NCBI GenBank assembly: GCA_947642635.1
Contig: CANRTI010000009.1
Span: 1-42,895, forward strand
Source of the DNA: an uncultured Mycoplasma sp.
GTDB lineage: Bacteria; Bacillota_I; Bacilli_A; RF39; UBA660
DNA length: 42,895 bases
Direction: 5' to 3'
Positions within the stretch are counted from its first letter, which is position 1. Each line of letters opens with the position of its first letter. The notes under the pieces were generated by a model. That model worked only from the letters and a program-made list of their open reading frames with translations. It did no database searches and was not told the origin of the DNA. A program made the position numbers and the translations under genes. Below are positions 32,022 to 40,048 of the stretch, piece by piece.

Positions 32022-35000
32022 ATGAAAAATTTTGTTAGCTTAGATAGTAGAAATGTAACAGAAGTTGAAAAAGATATTAGGGAAAAATGGTTGAAAGATA
32101 ATATATTAGATAAATGTATTCAAAACAGAAGTGATAATCCATTTTGGGTATTTTATGATGGCCCAGCTACTGCAAATGGTATGCCAGGTTTGCATCACAT
32201 GGTTGCTAAATTTTTAAAAGATAGTTTTTGTAAATATAAAACCATGCAAGGATATAAAGTTTTAAGAAAAATTGGTTGGGATACTCATGGACTACCTGTC
32301 GAAGTGCAAGTGGAAAAGAAACTTGGTTTTTCTAATAAAACAGATATTGAAAATTATGGAATAGAGAAGTTTAATCAAGAATGTAAAAAAGCCGTTTGGG
32401 AAAATGAACAAGCTTTTTGTGATTTAACTAATAAAATGGGTCAGTTTATTGACTTAGAAAATCGTTATATTACATATGATAACAATTATATTGAAACAGA
32501 ATGGTGGATATTAAAGAGATTTTTTGAAGCAGGATTATTTTATGAAGGTAGTAAGATTTTACCATATTGTCCTAGATGTGGTACAGGTCTTGCATCACAT
32601 GAAGTAGCTCAAGGTTATAAAGAAGTATCTGTTGATACAGTAATTGTTCCAATGCAAAAAAAAGATAGTGATATTTATTTTTTAGTTTGGACTACAACTC
32701 CTTGGACTCTTATTTCCAATGTTGCTATTTGTGTTAATCCTCATGAAGAATATATTTTAGCAAAAAGTCATGATTATCAATTTATTGTTGCCAAAAAATT
32801 AGCTAATAAAGTCTTAGGAGATGACTTTGAAATATTAGAAACTTATTTAGGAAAAGATTTAGAATATATGGAATATGTTCAATTAATTCCTGAATTAGAA
32901 GTCAATAAAAAAGCTTTTTATATTACTTGTGATGAGTATGTAACTATGGAAGATGGAACAGGTTTAGTTCATATTGCTCCTGCTTTTGGTGCCGATGATG
33001 CCCTTATTGGTAAAAAATATGATTTACCATATTTAAATCCTGTTGGTGAAGATGGTACTTATCAAAGTGGTCCTTGGAAAGATATGTTTGTTTTTGATGC
33101 TGATTTAGAAATTATTAAATATTTAAAAAGCAACGATAAATTATTTAAAAAACAAAAAATAGTTCATAATTATCCTCATTGCTGGCGTTGCAAATCGCCT
33201 CTTATTTACTATTCAAAACCATCATTTTATTTAGAAGTAACAAAATTAAAGGATAAAATAATAGCTAATAATAAAAAAGTCCATTGGTATCCAGAATTTG
33301 TTGGTGAAAAAAGATTTGGTAATTGGTTAGAAAATTTAAATGACTGGGCTATTTCTAGAAGTCGTTATTGGGGTTGTCCTCTTCCTTTATGGCGGTGTGA
33401 ATGTGGTTATGATCATATGATTGGCTCTATTCAAGAACTAGTCGATTTAGCTAATGAAAATATTGATAATACTATTGACTTACATCGTCCTTATGTAGAT
33501 AATGTTACAATTACTTGTCCTAAATGTGGTAAAGTTATGAATCGAGTAAAAGATGTCATTGATTGTTGGTTTGATTCGGGTTCAATGCCTTTTGCAGAGT
33601 ATCATTATCCATTTGAAAATAAAGAATTATTCGAAAGTCAATTTCCTGCAGATTTTATTTGTGAAGGCATTGATCAAACAAGAGGATGGTTTTATTCACT
33701 TTTAGTAATTTCAACCTTTATTAAAGATTGTGCTCCTTACAAAAATGTTTTAGTTAATGAGTTATTATTAGATAAATTTGGTCATAAAATGCATAAATCA
33801 AAAGGTAATGCGATTGAACCGTTTGGGATTATGAACCGTTATGGTGTTGATACAGTTCGTTGGTATTTTCCTTATGTTTCCCCAGTGTGGACACCACTTA
33901 AATTTGATGAAGATGGTTTAAAAGAAGTCTATTCAAAATTCTTTAATCCGCTAAGAAATACGTATAATTTCTTTAGCATGTATGCTACAACCGATAATAT
34001 TGATATTAAAAACTGTAATATTGTTATTTCTGATAGAGAAGAGATTGATAAATGGTTATTATCTAAATATAATTCTTTATTAAAAATAGTCATTAGTGGT
34101 TATGAAGAATTTGATTTAAATAAAGTTGTTCGAAGCATTACAAATTTTGTTTCCGAAGATTTATCAAATTGGTATATTAGAAGATGTCGTAATCGTTTTT
34201 GGGGTAGCACTTTAGATAATTCTAAAAAAGCAGTTTATATGACTACATATGAAGTTTTAGTGGGCTTAACTAAAATAATTGCTCCAATCATTCCATATTT
34301 AAGTGAAGAAATGTATCAAAAATTAACTGGTGAATATTCAGTTCATACTAGTGATTTTCCAAAATACGATGAATCATTAATAGATATAACTCTTGAAGAA
34401 AAAATGGATTTAGTTAAAAATTTAATTTCTTTAGGAAGAATGGTACGAGAAGACGCTAAAATAAAGGTACGAACTCCTTTATCAGAAGCTATTATTGATA
34501 GTCAAGTTTATAATAAAATTAGTGATTTAGTTCTTTTAATTGCTGAGGAATTAAATGTTAAAGTAGTTAAAGAAGAAAAAGATTTAACTAAATACATGAA
34601 CATGAGTTTAAAACCTAATTATAAAGAAGTTGGAAAAGTTTTTGGCCCTAAAATTAAAGACTATGAAGCATTTTTAAATAATACAACAATTGATGAATTA
34701 AATAGTGGTAATGTAACATTTGAAGATACTTTAATTACCAAAGAAATGTATGAAGTTAAAATTACTTCAAAAGAGGGATTTAATGTTGGGGTTTTAGATA
34801 ATTTATTTATTATTTTAAATACCAATTTGACTGAAGATTTAGTTTTAGAAGGACATGCTCGAGAATTTATTTCCAAAATTCAAAATATGCGTAAGACAAA
34901 TGGCTTTGAAGTAAGTGATCGTATCAATATTTATTATGATAGTTCAGATTTTTCTCAAGTTATAAATGCTTATGAAGACTATATTAAAAATGAAACTTTA

Positions 35001-35093
35001 TGTGTGAATATTACTTCAAAAGAATTAAATACTGCCAAAATAAATGTTAATGACTTTGAAATAAAAGTTGTCATTGAAAAAGTTAATAGTTAA
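32022..35093 (+). CDS. ileS: Isoleucyl-tRNA synthetase, type 2 (GxHH variant)
   Basis: A 1023-aa class I synthetase. The active-site signature reads GMPGLHHMVAKF, so the HIGH (HxGH) motif is replaced by G56-L57-H58-H59. The KMSKS loop is KMHKSKGN. GWDTHGLPVEVQVEKKLG and the CP1 editing domain (LVWTTTPWTLISN, GTGLVHIAPAFGADD) are intact, and Cys pairs (CPRCG, CWRC, CPKCG) may bind zinc. Length and the eukaryote-like C-terminus indicate IleRS type 2, the class less sensitive to mupirocin. ATG 32022 follows AAAGGTGAT. It is controlled by the T-box. Confidence 0.95.
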   Translation: MKNFVSLDSRNVTEVEKDIREKWLKDNILDKCIQNRSDNPFWVFYDGPATANGMPGLHHMVAKFLKDSFCKYKTMQGYKVLRKIGWDTHGLPVEVQVEKKLGFSNKTDIENYGIEKFNQECKKAVWENEQAFCDLTNKMGQFIDLENRYITYDNNYIETEWWILKRFFEAGLFYEGSKILPYCPRCGTGLASHEVAQGYKEVSVDTVIVPMQKKDSDIYFLVWTTTPWTLISNVAICVNPHEEYILAKSHDYQFIVAKKLANKVLGDDFEILETYLGKDLEYMEYVQLIPELEVNKKAFYITCDEYVTMEDGTGLVHIAPAFGADDALIGKKYDLPYLNPVGEDGTYQSGPWKDMFVFDADLEIIKYLKSNDKLFKKQKIVHNYPHCWRCKSPLIYYSKPSFYLEVTKLKDKIIANNKKVHWYPEFVGEKRFGNWLENLNDWAISRSRYWGCPLPLWRCECGYDHMIGSIQELVDLANENIDNTIDLHRPYVDNVTITCPKCGKVMNRVKDVIDCWFDSGSMPFAEYHYPFENKELFESQFPADFICEGIDQTRGWFYSLLVISTFIKDCAPYKNVLVNELLLDKFGHKMHKSKGNAIEPFGIMNRYGVDTVRWYFPYVSPVWTPLKFDEDGLKEVYSKFFNPLRNTYNFFSMYATTDNIDIKNCNIVISDREEIDKWLLSKYNSLLKIVISGYEEFDLNKVVRSITNFVSEDLSNWYIRRCRNRFWGSTLDNSKKAVYMTTYEVLVGLTKIIAPIIPYLSEEMYQKLTGEYSVHTSDFPKYDESLIDITLEEKMDLVKNLISLGRMVREDAKIKVRTPLSEAIIDSQVYNKISDLVLLIAEELNVKVVKEEKDLTKYMNMSLKPNYKEVGKVFGPKIKDYEAFLNNTTIDELNSGNVTFEDTLITKEMYEVKITSKEGFNVGVLDNLFIILNTNLTEDLVLEGHAREFISKIQNMRKTNGFEVSDRINIYYDSSDFSQVINAYEDYIKNETLCVNITSKELNTAKINVNDFEIKVVIEKVNS

Positions 35094-35102
35094 CAGTAAT
35101 AT

Positions 35103-35141
35103 AGAAAGATTGTCGTTATGTGATAATCTTTCTGTTTTTTT
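35103..35141 (+). terminator. Intrinsic terminator of ileS
   Basis: AGAAAGATT (35103-35111) with AATCTTTCT (35125-35133), T-run to 35141. Confidence 0.85.
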
Positions 35142-35160
35142 GTAGGAAAATGATTTCAAG

Positions 35161-35189
35161 TTGTTTTTTTAAAGAAGCTATATTATAAT
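35161..35189 (+). promoter_or_regulatory. Promoter of the 196-aa membrane protein gene
   Basis: TTGTTT (35161-35166), 17 bp, TATAAT (35184-35189). Confidence 0.75.
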
Positions 35190-35216
35190 AAATTTATAGA
35201 ATAAGGAGAAAAAAAT

Positions 35217-35807
35217 ATGGATAATAAGTCAAATAAGGGAATAATGATTTTATTAATAGTTTTAATACTTTTAGTAATAGGAATAGGCGGGGTTTTAGTT
35301 TACGATAAACTTATAGACAATAAAGAAAAATTAGGAACATCAAAAATAGAAGAAGAAAAAGAGAATGTTAATGAAAAACAAAAAGAAATTTATACATATG
35401 TAGATATGGAAGGGGAATTTGAATTTATTAGTAATAAATATACTGATTCAAATGGAAATGATGGAAGTGATGAATTTGTTTTATCATTAAGTAAAAATGG
35501 GATTTTTCATTATAGAAATAGTTTTTATGCTAATTCAGGTGTTTTAGGAAATTATATAATAGAGGATAATAAATTACGTTTAAATATTTTATTTGAACAT
35601 GGAAGTGGTACTGGAGTACTTGTTACAGAAGTTACGAATAAGGAACTTGAAATTAAATCAAAAGATGAATTAATTGATAATGAAAATAAATCACAAACAG
35701 GAAAAATATATAATAAATTAACATTAAAAAGAAATAATACTTCTAAAGAAGAAATTACTAATTTATTAAACAATTATTTTAATGAAATAAAAAATAATCT
35801 TGAATAA
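35217..35807 (+). CDS. Membrane-anchored hypothetical protein, 196 aa
   Basis: Unrecognised. One N-terminal TM helix (about residues 9-29), a charged Lys/Glu linker (36-58), then a beta-rich extracytoplasmic domain with EGEFEFISNKYTDS and GIFHYRNSFYANSGVLGNY, a lipocalin-like 'signal vs. concentration' pattern often seen in Bacillota surface proteins. Own promoter and strong terminator; AAGGAG Shine-Dalgarno. No lipobox. Confidence 0.7.
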   Translation: MDNKSNKGIMILLIVLILLVIGIGGVLVYDKLIDNKEKLGTSKIEEEKENVNEKQKEIYTYVDMEGEFEFISNKYTDSNGNDGSDEFVLSLSKNGIFHYRNSFYANSGVLGNYIIEDNKLRLNILFEHGSGTGVLVTEVTNKELEIKSKDELIDNENKSQTGKIYNKLTLKRNNTSKEEITNLLNNYFNEIKNNLE

Positions 35808-35838
35808 GAAAAAAGAGTAATAAATATTGAATATAAGA

Positions 35839-35880
35839 AAATTAAGTAAATTTATTAAAACATTTTACTTAATTTTTTTT
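35839..35880 (+). terminator. Intrinsic terminator
   Basis: A 12-bp perfect stem AAATTAAGTAAA/TTTACTTAATTT (35839-35850 with 35864-35875) and T-run. Confidence 0.85.
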
Positions 35881-35902
35881 GTTAAATTTTGTCGAAAACA
35901 TT

Positions 35903-35930
35903 TTGCGAAGTGTTAATAATTTGTTATAAT
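35903..35930 (+). promoter_or_regulatory. Promoter of the ThyX-like gene
   Basis: TTGCGA (35903-35908), 16 bp, TATAAT (35925-35930). Confidence 0.65.
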
Positions 35931-35957
35931 AAAATTAAATAGAAGTAGGATGGTGTC

Positions 35958-37154
35958 ATGGAAAAGGAAAAAATTACAATTGATATTTTACCCAATTATT
36001 TTTTAGACGAAAAAGGGATTTTTAAATGTGATGAAGCAATCATGTTGTGTGGTAAAATTGCTGGTGTTTGTTATGATAAAGAAGGTTTTAAACACTTAGA
36101 AAATGAAGAAGAACGTAAAACTTTAAGAAGAGTTGATATGACTTTAAATAATGGTCATCATAGTGTTTATGATCATATCACCATAAATTTTAATTTACAC
36201 AATGTTCCTAAAATTTTAGCAATGATTTTAAATAATGAACATGAGTATACAACCAGCGAAAAATCTGCTCGTTATACACCTGTAGTAAGAAAACCTGGTT
36301 CAGTTATTAGTGAAAAAGAAGAAATTCTTTATAATAAATGGCTAGAAATTTTTCAAAGTAAAATTAAAGAAAGTTATGGCGATATTTATGGTGATTCTAA
36401 AATATTAAAATTAGCGCAAGAAAATGCAAGGTATTTAGTTACTGTTTTTATGCCAACTGAGATGATTTACTCAACTAGTTTAAGGCAAATTAATTATTTA
36501 GCTTCTTGGATGGAATATTATATTAAAAATGCTCAAACTGATTTTACTAAAAAAATTTCTGATGCGATGCAAGAATTTTTGTCTGAATTAAAACGCTTAA
36601 ATATTTTAGTTCCTGGATTAATGACTAATGAAAAAAATCGAAAATTTTCTTTGTTTACAACTGATATAGCCAATAAAGAGGAGCATTTTGGTAATGTTTA
36701 TGCTACCAAATATAAAGCAACTTATGCAGAGCTTGCTCAAGCTCAACGTCATAGAACCATTGATTATCAAATGGAAATATTAGAAACAAAAGAATATTTT
36801 ATTCCTCCAATTATTGAAAGTGATAATAATTTAGTTCAAGAATGGTTAAAAGATATTGCATCTGTAAAAGATATTTACCCAATTGGTGAATTAGTTTTAA
36901 TATATGAAGTAGGAAAATATGAAGATTTCATTTTAAAATGTAAAGAAAGATTATGTTCTGCTGCCCAATTAGAAATTAGAATGCAAACTCGCGACACTTT
37001 ATTAAAATATCTTATGTTTTTAGAAAAGAATAATAATATTTTAAAAGATGATATTAAAAATTATACTAAAGCTGCCCGTTGTTCTTTTAAAGATTTTAAA
37101 TGTAGTCAAGATTGTAATTTTAAAGAAGGAAAACTATTAACTAGTAAAATTTAA
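35958..37154 (+). CDS. Tandem ThyX-like flavin-dependent thymidylate synthase
   Basis: A 398-aa protein with two ThyX-like halves; classical ThyX is ~220-250 aa. The first half has GHHSVYDH (66-73) and a ThyX motif reading EHEYTTSEKSARY (94-106): the usual RHR is EHE, while the Ser and the S-x-R-Y part remain. It continues with ENARYLVTVFMPTEM and SLRQINYLASW. The second half has QAQRHRTIDYQME (RHR at 264-266) and ERLCSAAQLEIRMQTRD. So the RHR and S..RY elements are split between halves, compatible with a composite active site or with one half being structural. It would make dTMP from dUMP using FAD and methylene-THF. Cys-rich C-terminus. ATG follows AGGATGGTG. Confidence 0.78.
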   Translation: MEKEKITIDILPNYFLDEKGIFKCDEAIMLCGKIAGVCYDKEGFKHLENEEERKTLRRVDMTLNNGHHSVYDHITINFNLHNVPKILAMILNNEHEYTTSEKSARYTPVVRKPGSVISEKEEILYNKWLEIFQSKIKESYGDIYGDSKILKLAQENARYLVTVFMPTEMIYSTSLRQINYLASWMEYYIKNAQTDFTKKISDAMQEFLSELKRLNILVPGLMTNEKNRKFSLFTTDIANKEEHFGNVYATKYKATYAELAQAQRHRTIDYQMEILETKEYFIPPIIESDNNLVQEWLKDIASVKDIYPIGELVLIYEVGKYEDFILKCKERLCSAAQLEIRMQTRDTLLKYLMFLEKNNNILKDDIKNYTKAARCSFKDFKCSQDCNFKEGKLLTSKI

Positions 37155-37170
37155 ATTACTAGTTATTTTT
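37139..37170 (+). terminator. Terminator-like hairpin enclosing the ThyX stop codon
   Basis: AACTAGTAA (37139-37147) with TTACTAGTT (37156-37164). The stop TAA (37152-37154) is in the loop and ATTTTTA follows. The T-run is short, so partial read-through into fmt is possible. Confidence 0.55.
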
Positions 37171-37207
37171 ACATAAATAGCTTATAATTTAAAGAGGTGA
37201 TTTAATT

Positions 37208-38128
37208 TTGAAAAATGTAAGAGTAGTATTTATGGGAACTCCAGAATTTGCTTTAGAGCCCTTAAAAAAATTAATTGATATTGCAAATGTTGTATTAGTG
37301 GTAACTAAAAAAGATGCTTATGTAGGAAGAAAAAAAGTTTTAACTCCATCTTGTGTTAAAGAATTTGCGGTGTCTAAAAACATTCCTGTAATAACTCCTG
37401 AAAATATTAAAAAAGAGTATCAAAGTATTATTCAATATCAACCAGATTTAATTGTTACATGTGCTTATGGAAAAATTATTCCGAAAGATTTAATCATTTA
37501 TCCTAAGTTTGGATGTATTAATATTCATGCTTCACTTCTTCCTAAATATCGTGGGGCAGCTCCAATTCAATGGGCAATGTTAAATGGCGAAAAAGAAACT
37601 GGAATTACACTTATGTATATGGATGAATTTATGGATACAGGAGATATTATTGATTATGTTAAATGTCCTATAAAAGATGAAGATGATATTGCGTCACTCC
37701 ATAGTAAATTAAGTACTCTAGGTACAAATCTTTTAGAAAAAAATTTTTCAGATATCATTTCAAGAAAAGTTAATCGTCAAAAACAAAATAATGCCCTAGC
37801 CACTATGGCTCCCATGATAACAAGAGAGATGGAAGAATTAGATTTTAATAATTCTGTTTTAAATGTTTATAATAAAATTCGGGCTTTTAGTCCCTGGCCA
37901 CTTAGTAAAACGATAATTTTAGGAGAAGAAATAAAAATAATAAAAAGTCATTATACTAATGAAACAAGTAAAGTAGGTAATCTATATATTACAAAAGATA
38001 AATTAGGTATTGGTTGTCTTGATGGAATTATCTATTTTGATATTATTAAACCTATTGGTAAAAAAGAAATGCCAATTAAAAATTATCTTAATGGTAAAAA
38101 GGAATTATTAAATGGAAGCAAAAGATAA
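37208..38128 (+). CDS. fmt: Methionyl-tRNA formyltransferase
   Basis: Fmt formylates initiator Met-tRNA using 10-formyl-THF. The 306-aa protein starts VRVVFMGTPEFALEPL, has the catalytic region NIHASLLPKYRGAAPIQWA (Asn, His) with the Asp in MDTGDI, and a C-terminal OB domain (GKKEMPIKNYLNG). The start is TTG 37208, placed by AAAGAGGTGATTT at good spacing and by homology. TATAAT at 37183-37188 may be its own -10. Overlaps the next gene by 17 bp. Confidence 0.95.
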   Translation: MKNVRVVFMGTPEFALEPLKKLIDIANVVLVVTKKDAYVGRKKVLTPSCVKEFAVSKNIPVITPENIKKEYQSIIQYQPDLIVTCAYGKIIPKDLIIYPKFGCINIHASLLPKYRGAAPIQWAMLNGEKETGITLMYMDEFMDTGDIIDYVKCPIKDEDDIASLHSKLSTLGTNLLEKNFSDIISRKVNRQKQNNALATMAPMITREMEELDFNNSVLNVYNKIRAFSPWPLSKTIILGEEIKIIKSHYTNETSKVGNLYITKDKLGIGCLDGIIYFDIIKPIGKKEMPIKNYLNGKKELLNGSKR

Positions 38129-38699
38129 TTTAAAATTTAATGCTATTATTAAACTTAGTTTATGGCTTGTTTTTATTACATTTTTGCTAATAGTTATCAA
38201 TTTTGGTGGTCAAAAAAAAGCAGATTTACCGAATAAAAAACCAGAACAAGTAACTCTTACTTTGAATGAAAAAATGCAAAAATTGGATAATAATTATAGC
38301 TACGTTTATGAAATAAAGATTGCTGATAATATGTATTATTTTAAGGGAAGTACTAAAGATAAAAAAGAAGTGGGAGTTAAAACCTTTAATTCTGCAACAA
38401 CCAATTATTTTAAAGAAAATAATTATATATATGCTGTTAATAATGGTGGCTTAGATAAAATTGATAATTTATATGAGGGAATAAATATGGAACTACTTGA
38501 TATTACTAACTTAAAAAATATGCTAAATGAAGTTAAGTATCAAGAAAATAATAATAGTTACATTTACAATTTAGAAGATAAAGTAATTACAGTTTATTCA
38601 GATAATTTAAATATTACTAGAATCAATATAAGTATGGAAAATGCTTATTATGATTTATCTTTTTATGATATTGGATTAGTAACTGAAATAAAATATTGA
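38112..38699 (+). CDS. Membrane-anchored hypothetical protein, 195 aa
   Basis: Unrecognised. One TM helix near the N-terminus (about residues 12-31), then a beta-rich extracytoplasmic domain with alternating hydrophobics (YSYVYEIKIADNMYYFKGS, KVITVYSDNLNITRINISM). The overlap with fmt by 17 bp and the 9-bp gap to pgsA place it in one operon with them. Confidence 0.7.
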   Translation: MEAKDNLKFNAIIKLSLWLVFITFLLIVINFGGQKKADLPNKKPEQVTLTLNEKMQKLDNNYSYVYEIKIADNMYYFKGSTKDKKEVGVKTFNSATTNYFKENNYIYAVNNGGLDKIDNLYEGINMELLDITNLKNMLNEVKYQENNNSYIYNLEDKVITVYSDNLNITRINISMENAYYDLSFYDIGLVTEIKY

Positions 38700-38708
38700 G
38701 GTAAAAAA

Positions 38709-39410
38709 ATGACTGGAAAATTATTATTTATTAACTTTTTAACTTTAATTCGTATTATCATCACTATTGTGATTATCCCTGTCTATAATCTATATGGGGG
38801 ATTTTATGTTAGTTTAATAGTACTTATTGGATATTTAACAGATAGTATTGATGGAATATTAGCGCGTCATTGGCATGCTAGTACCTTTTTTGGCGCATTT
38901 TTTGATGTTATTGCTGATAAAGCATTTACTATTATGAATTTTATATTATTATATTTAATTACTCCTTATACTATTATTCCGATAATTATTGAAATATCGA
39001 TTATGATTGTTCAAATTATTAAATTGTTTGGCAAAATAAATGTTCAATCTAATTGGATAGGAAAGACTAAAGTTTGGATTTTAGCTGTTTCTGTAACTTT
39101 AATTTTTCTTGTTAGTGATATAACTAATATTAAATTTCTTAATCAAGAATTATATCAATTTATATTAAACATTACTTTTGAACGTCTTAGTTTCTACATT
39201 TTATTACCAGCAATAATTATGGAAATATTATCTTTGATTAGCTATATTTTAGAATTTTTTCAAAAAGAGAAAAAGACCCTAAAAAAAACACCTAAAAGAA
39301 CTCTTGATAATAAAAATTATTCAACAATATGGTTTTCACCTTCATATTATCAAACTCATAAAGATGATGCTAATATTTTTGAACTTCTTTTTAAAAAGAA
39401 AAATCCTTAA
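38709..39410 (+). CDS. pgsA: CDP-diacylglycerol--glycerol-3-phosphate 3-phosphatidyltransferase (PgsA-like)
   Basis: A CDP-alcohol phosphatidyltransferase of 233 aa with about five to six TM helices. The CAP motif D-x2-D-G-x2-A-R-x8-G-x3-D-x3-D is complete: DSIDGILAR, then GAFFDVIADK. It would make phosphatidylglycerol phosphate. Start LLFINFLTLIRI matches PgsA's N-terminal PNxLTLxR pattern. The C-terminal 40 residues are a basic soluble tail (KKTLKKTPKRT). Other CDP-alcohol transferases such as cardiolipin synthases of this fold are possible. Confidence 0.85.
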   Translation: MTGKLLFINFLTLIRIIITIVIIPVYNLYGGFYVSLIVLIGYLTDSIDGILARHWHASTFFGAFFDVIADKAFTIMNFILLYLITPYTIIPIIIEISIMIVQIIKLFGKINVQSNWIGKTKVWILAVSVTLIFLVSDITNIKFLNQELYQFILNITFERLSFYILLPAIIMEILSLISYILEFFQKEKKTLKKTPKRTLDNKNYSTIWFSPSYYQTHKDDANIFELLFKKKNP

Positions 39411-39428
39411 AAAAGGATTATTTTTTTT
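39402..39428. terminator. Bidirectional terminator between pgsA and spoIIIAH
   Basis: AATCCTT (39402-39408) with AAGGATT (39413-39419), 4-nt loop, T-run after and A-run before. Both stop codons (39408-39410 and 39418-39420) lie within it. Confidence 0.85.
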
Positions 39429-39915
39429 GGAATTTAACTGTTATATATTTCTCTTCAGGATATAATTCTTGAATACTTCGCATTATTTGGTTAGCTAGCT
39501 CATTACTATGTTCATTAGAAGCAATGACAATACTTATGGCATTATCTTTAATTTTGACAAAAGAATTTAATTTAAATTTATTTTTAATTGTACTTTTAAT
39601 TTTATTTTCTTCTGTAGTTGAATTATTTAACTTTTGCATATTTTCATAAGCCACATTTTTTTCTTCTAAACTACTTTCACTATTCAATAATACATTTTGA
39701 TATTCTTCCATTAAAGCTTGTTTTTCTTCATCATTTTCTACTTCTAAAGCTACTAAAACATCTGATTCTGTAATTTCAATAACTTCATTAGTGGAATTTT
39801 TTGTTTCACTTTTTAAAACATTTTGTACTTCATCATCAATTGATACATAATATATTCCCAAAATTAAAATTAATGAGAATAGGGTAATAAACCATAAATT
39901 TTGTTTGTTAATCAT
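39418..39915 (-). CDS. spoIIIAH: SpoIIIAH-like stage III sporulation protein
   Basis: A 165-aa protein starting INKQNLWFITLFSLILILGIYYV, the typical SpoIIIAH N-terminal TM helix, followed by a charged linker and a YscJ/FliF-like ring domain (FKLNSFVKIKDNAISIVIAS). In Bacillus, SpoIIIAH in the mother-cell membrane binds SpoIIQ to form the feeding-tube channel. Here it stands alone, without spoIIIAA-AG. ATG 39915 is preferred by family alignment; the in-frame TTG at 39921 is also within range of AGGAG. Confidence 0.85.
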   Translation of the reverse strand: MINKQNLWFITLFSLILILGIYYVSIDDEVQNVLKSETKNSTNEVIEITESDVLVALEVENDEEKQALMEEYQNVLLNSESSLEEKNVAYENMQKLNNSTTEENKIKSTIKNKFKLNSFVKIKDNAISIVIASNEHSNELANQIMRSIQELYPEEKYITVKFQKK

Positions 39916-39996
39916 AATCAAATTTCTCCTTTTTTTACTAAATATTATGCTAAATTATTAAAAAAAGCACTTTTTTTGAAAAAATTTCCAGAAAAA

Positions 39997-40024
39997 AAAG
40001 GAAATCGGCTAGGTGGTGACGAAT
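39997..40024 (+). promoter_or_regulatory. Candidate SigH promoter of the bacteriocin operon
   Basis: AAAGGAAAT (39997-40005), 12 bp, GACGAAT (40018-40024) match the SigH consensus RNAGGAWWW-N11/12-RNNGAAT at every defined position. No SigA-type -35/-10 pair is seen nearby. The predicted start near 40031 lies just upstream of the GAAGGGAGA Shine-Dalgarno of the transporter gene, which supports the ATG at 40049. Confidence 0.6.
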
Positions 40025-40048
40025 ATATATAGTGAAGGGAGAAAAATT

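Noticed and set aside
34661-34876. Minus-strand open frame inside ileS
   Set aside because: Antisense shadow of a conserved gene.
35552-35773. Minus-strand open frame inside the 196-aa membrane protein gene
   Set aside because: Antisense shadow; the plus-strand gene has its own promoter, Shine-Dalgarno and terminator.
40013-40048. Upstream GTG start extending the C39 transporter by 12 residues
   Set aside because: The extension lies within the predicted promoter and removes the good Shine-Dalgarno; C39 domains begin close to the Gln/Cys motif.
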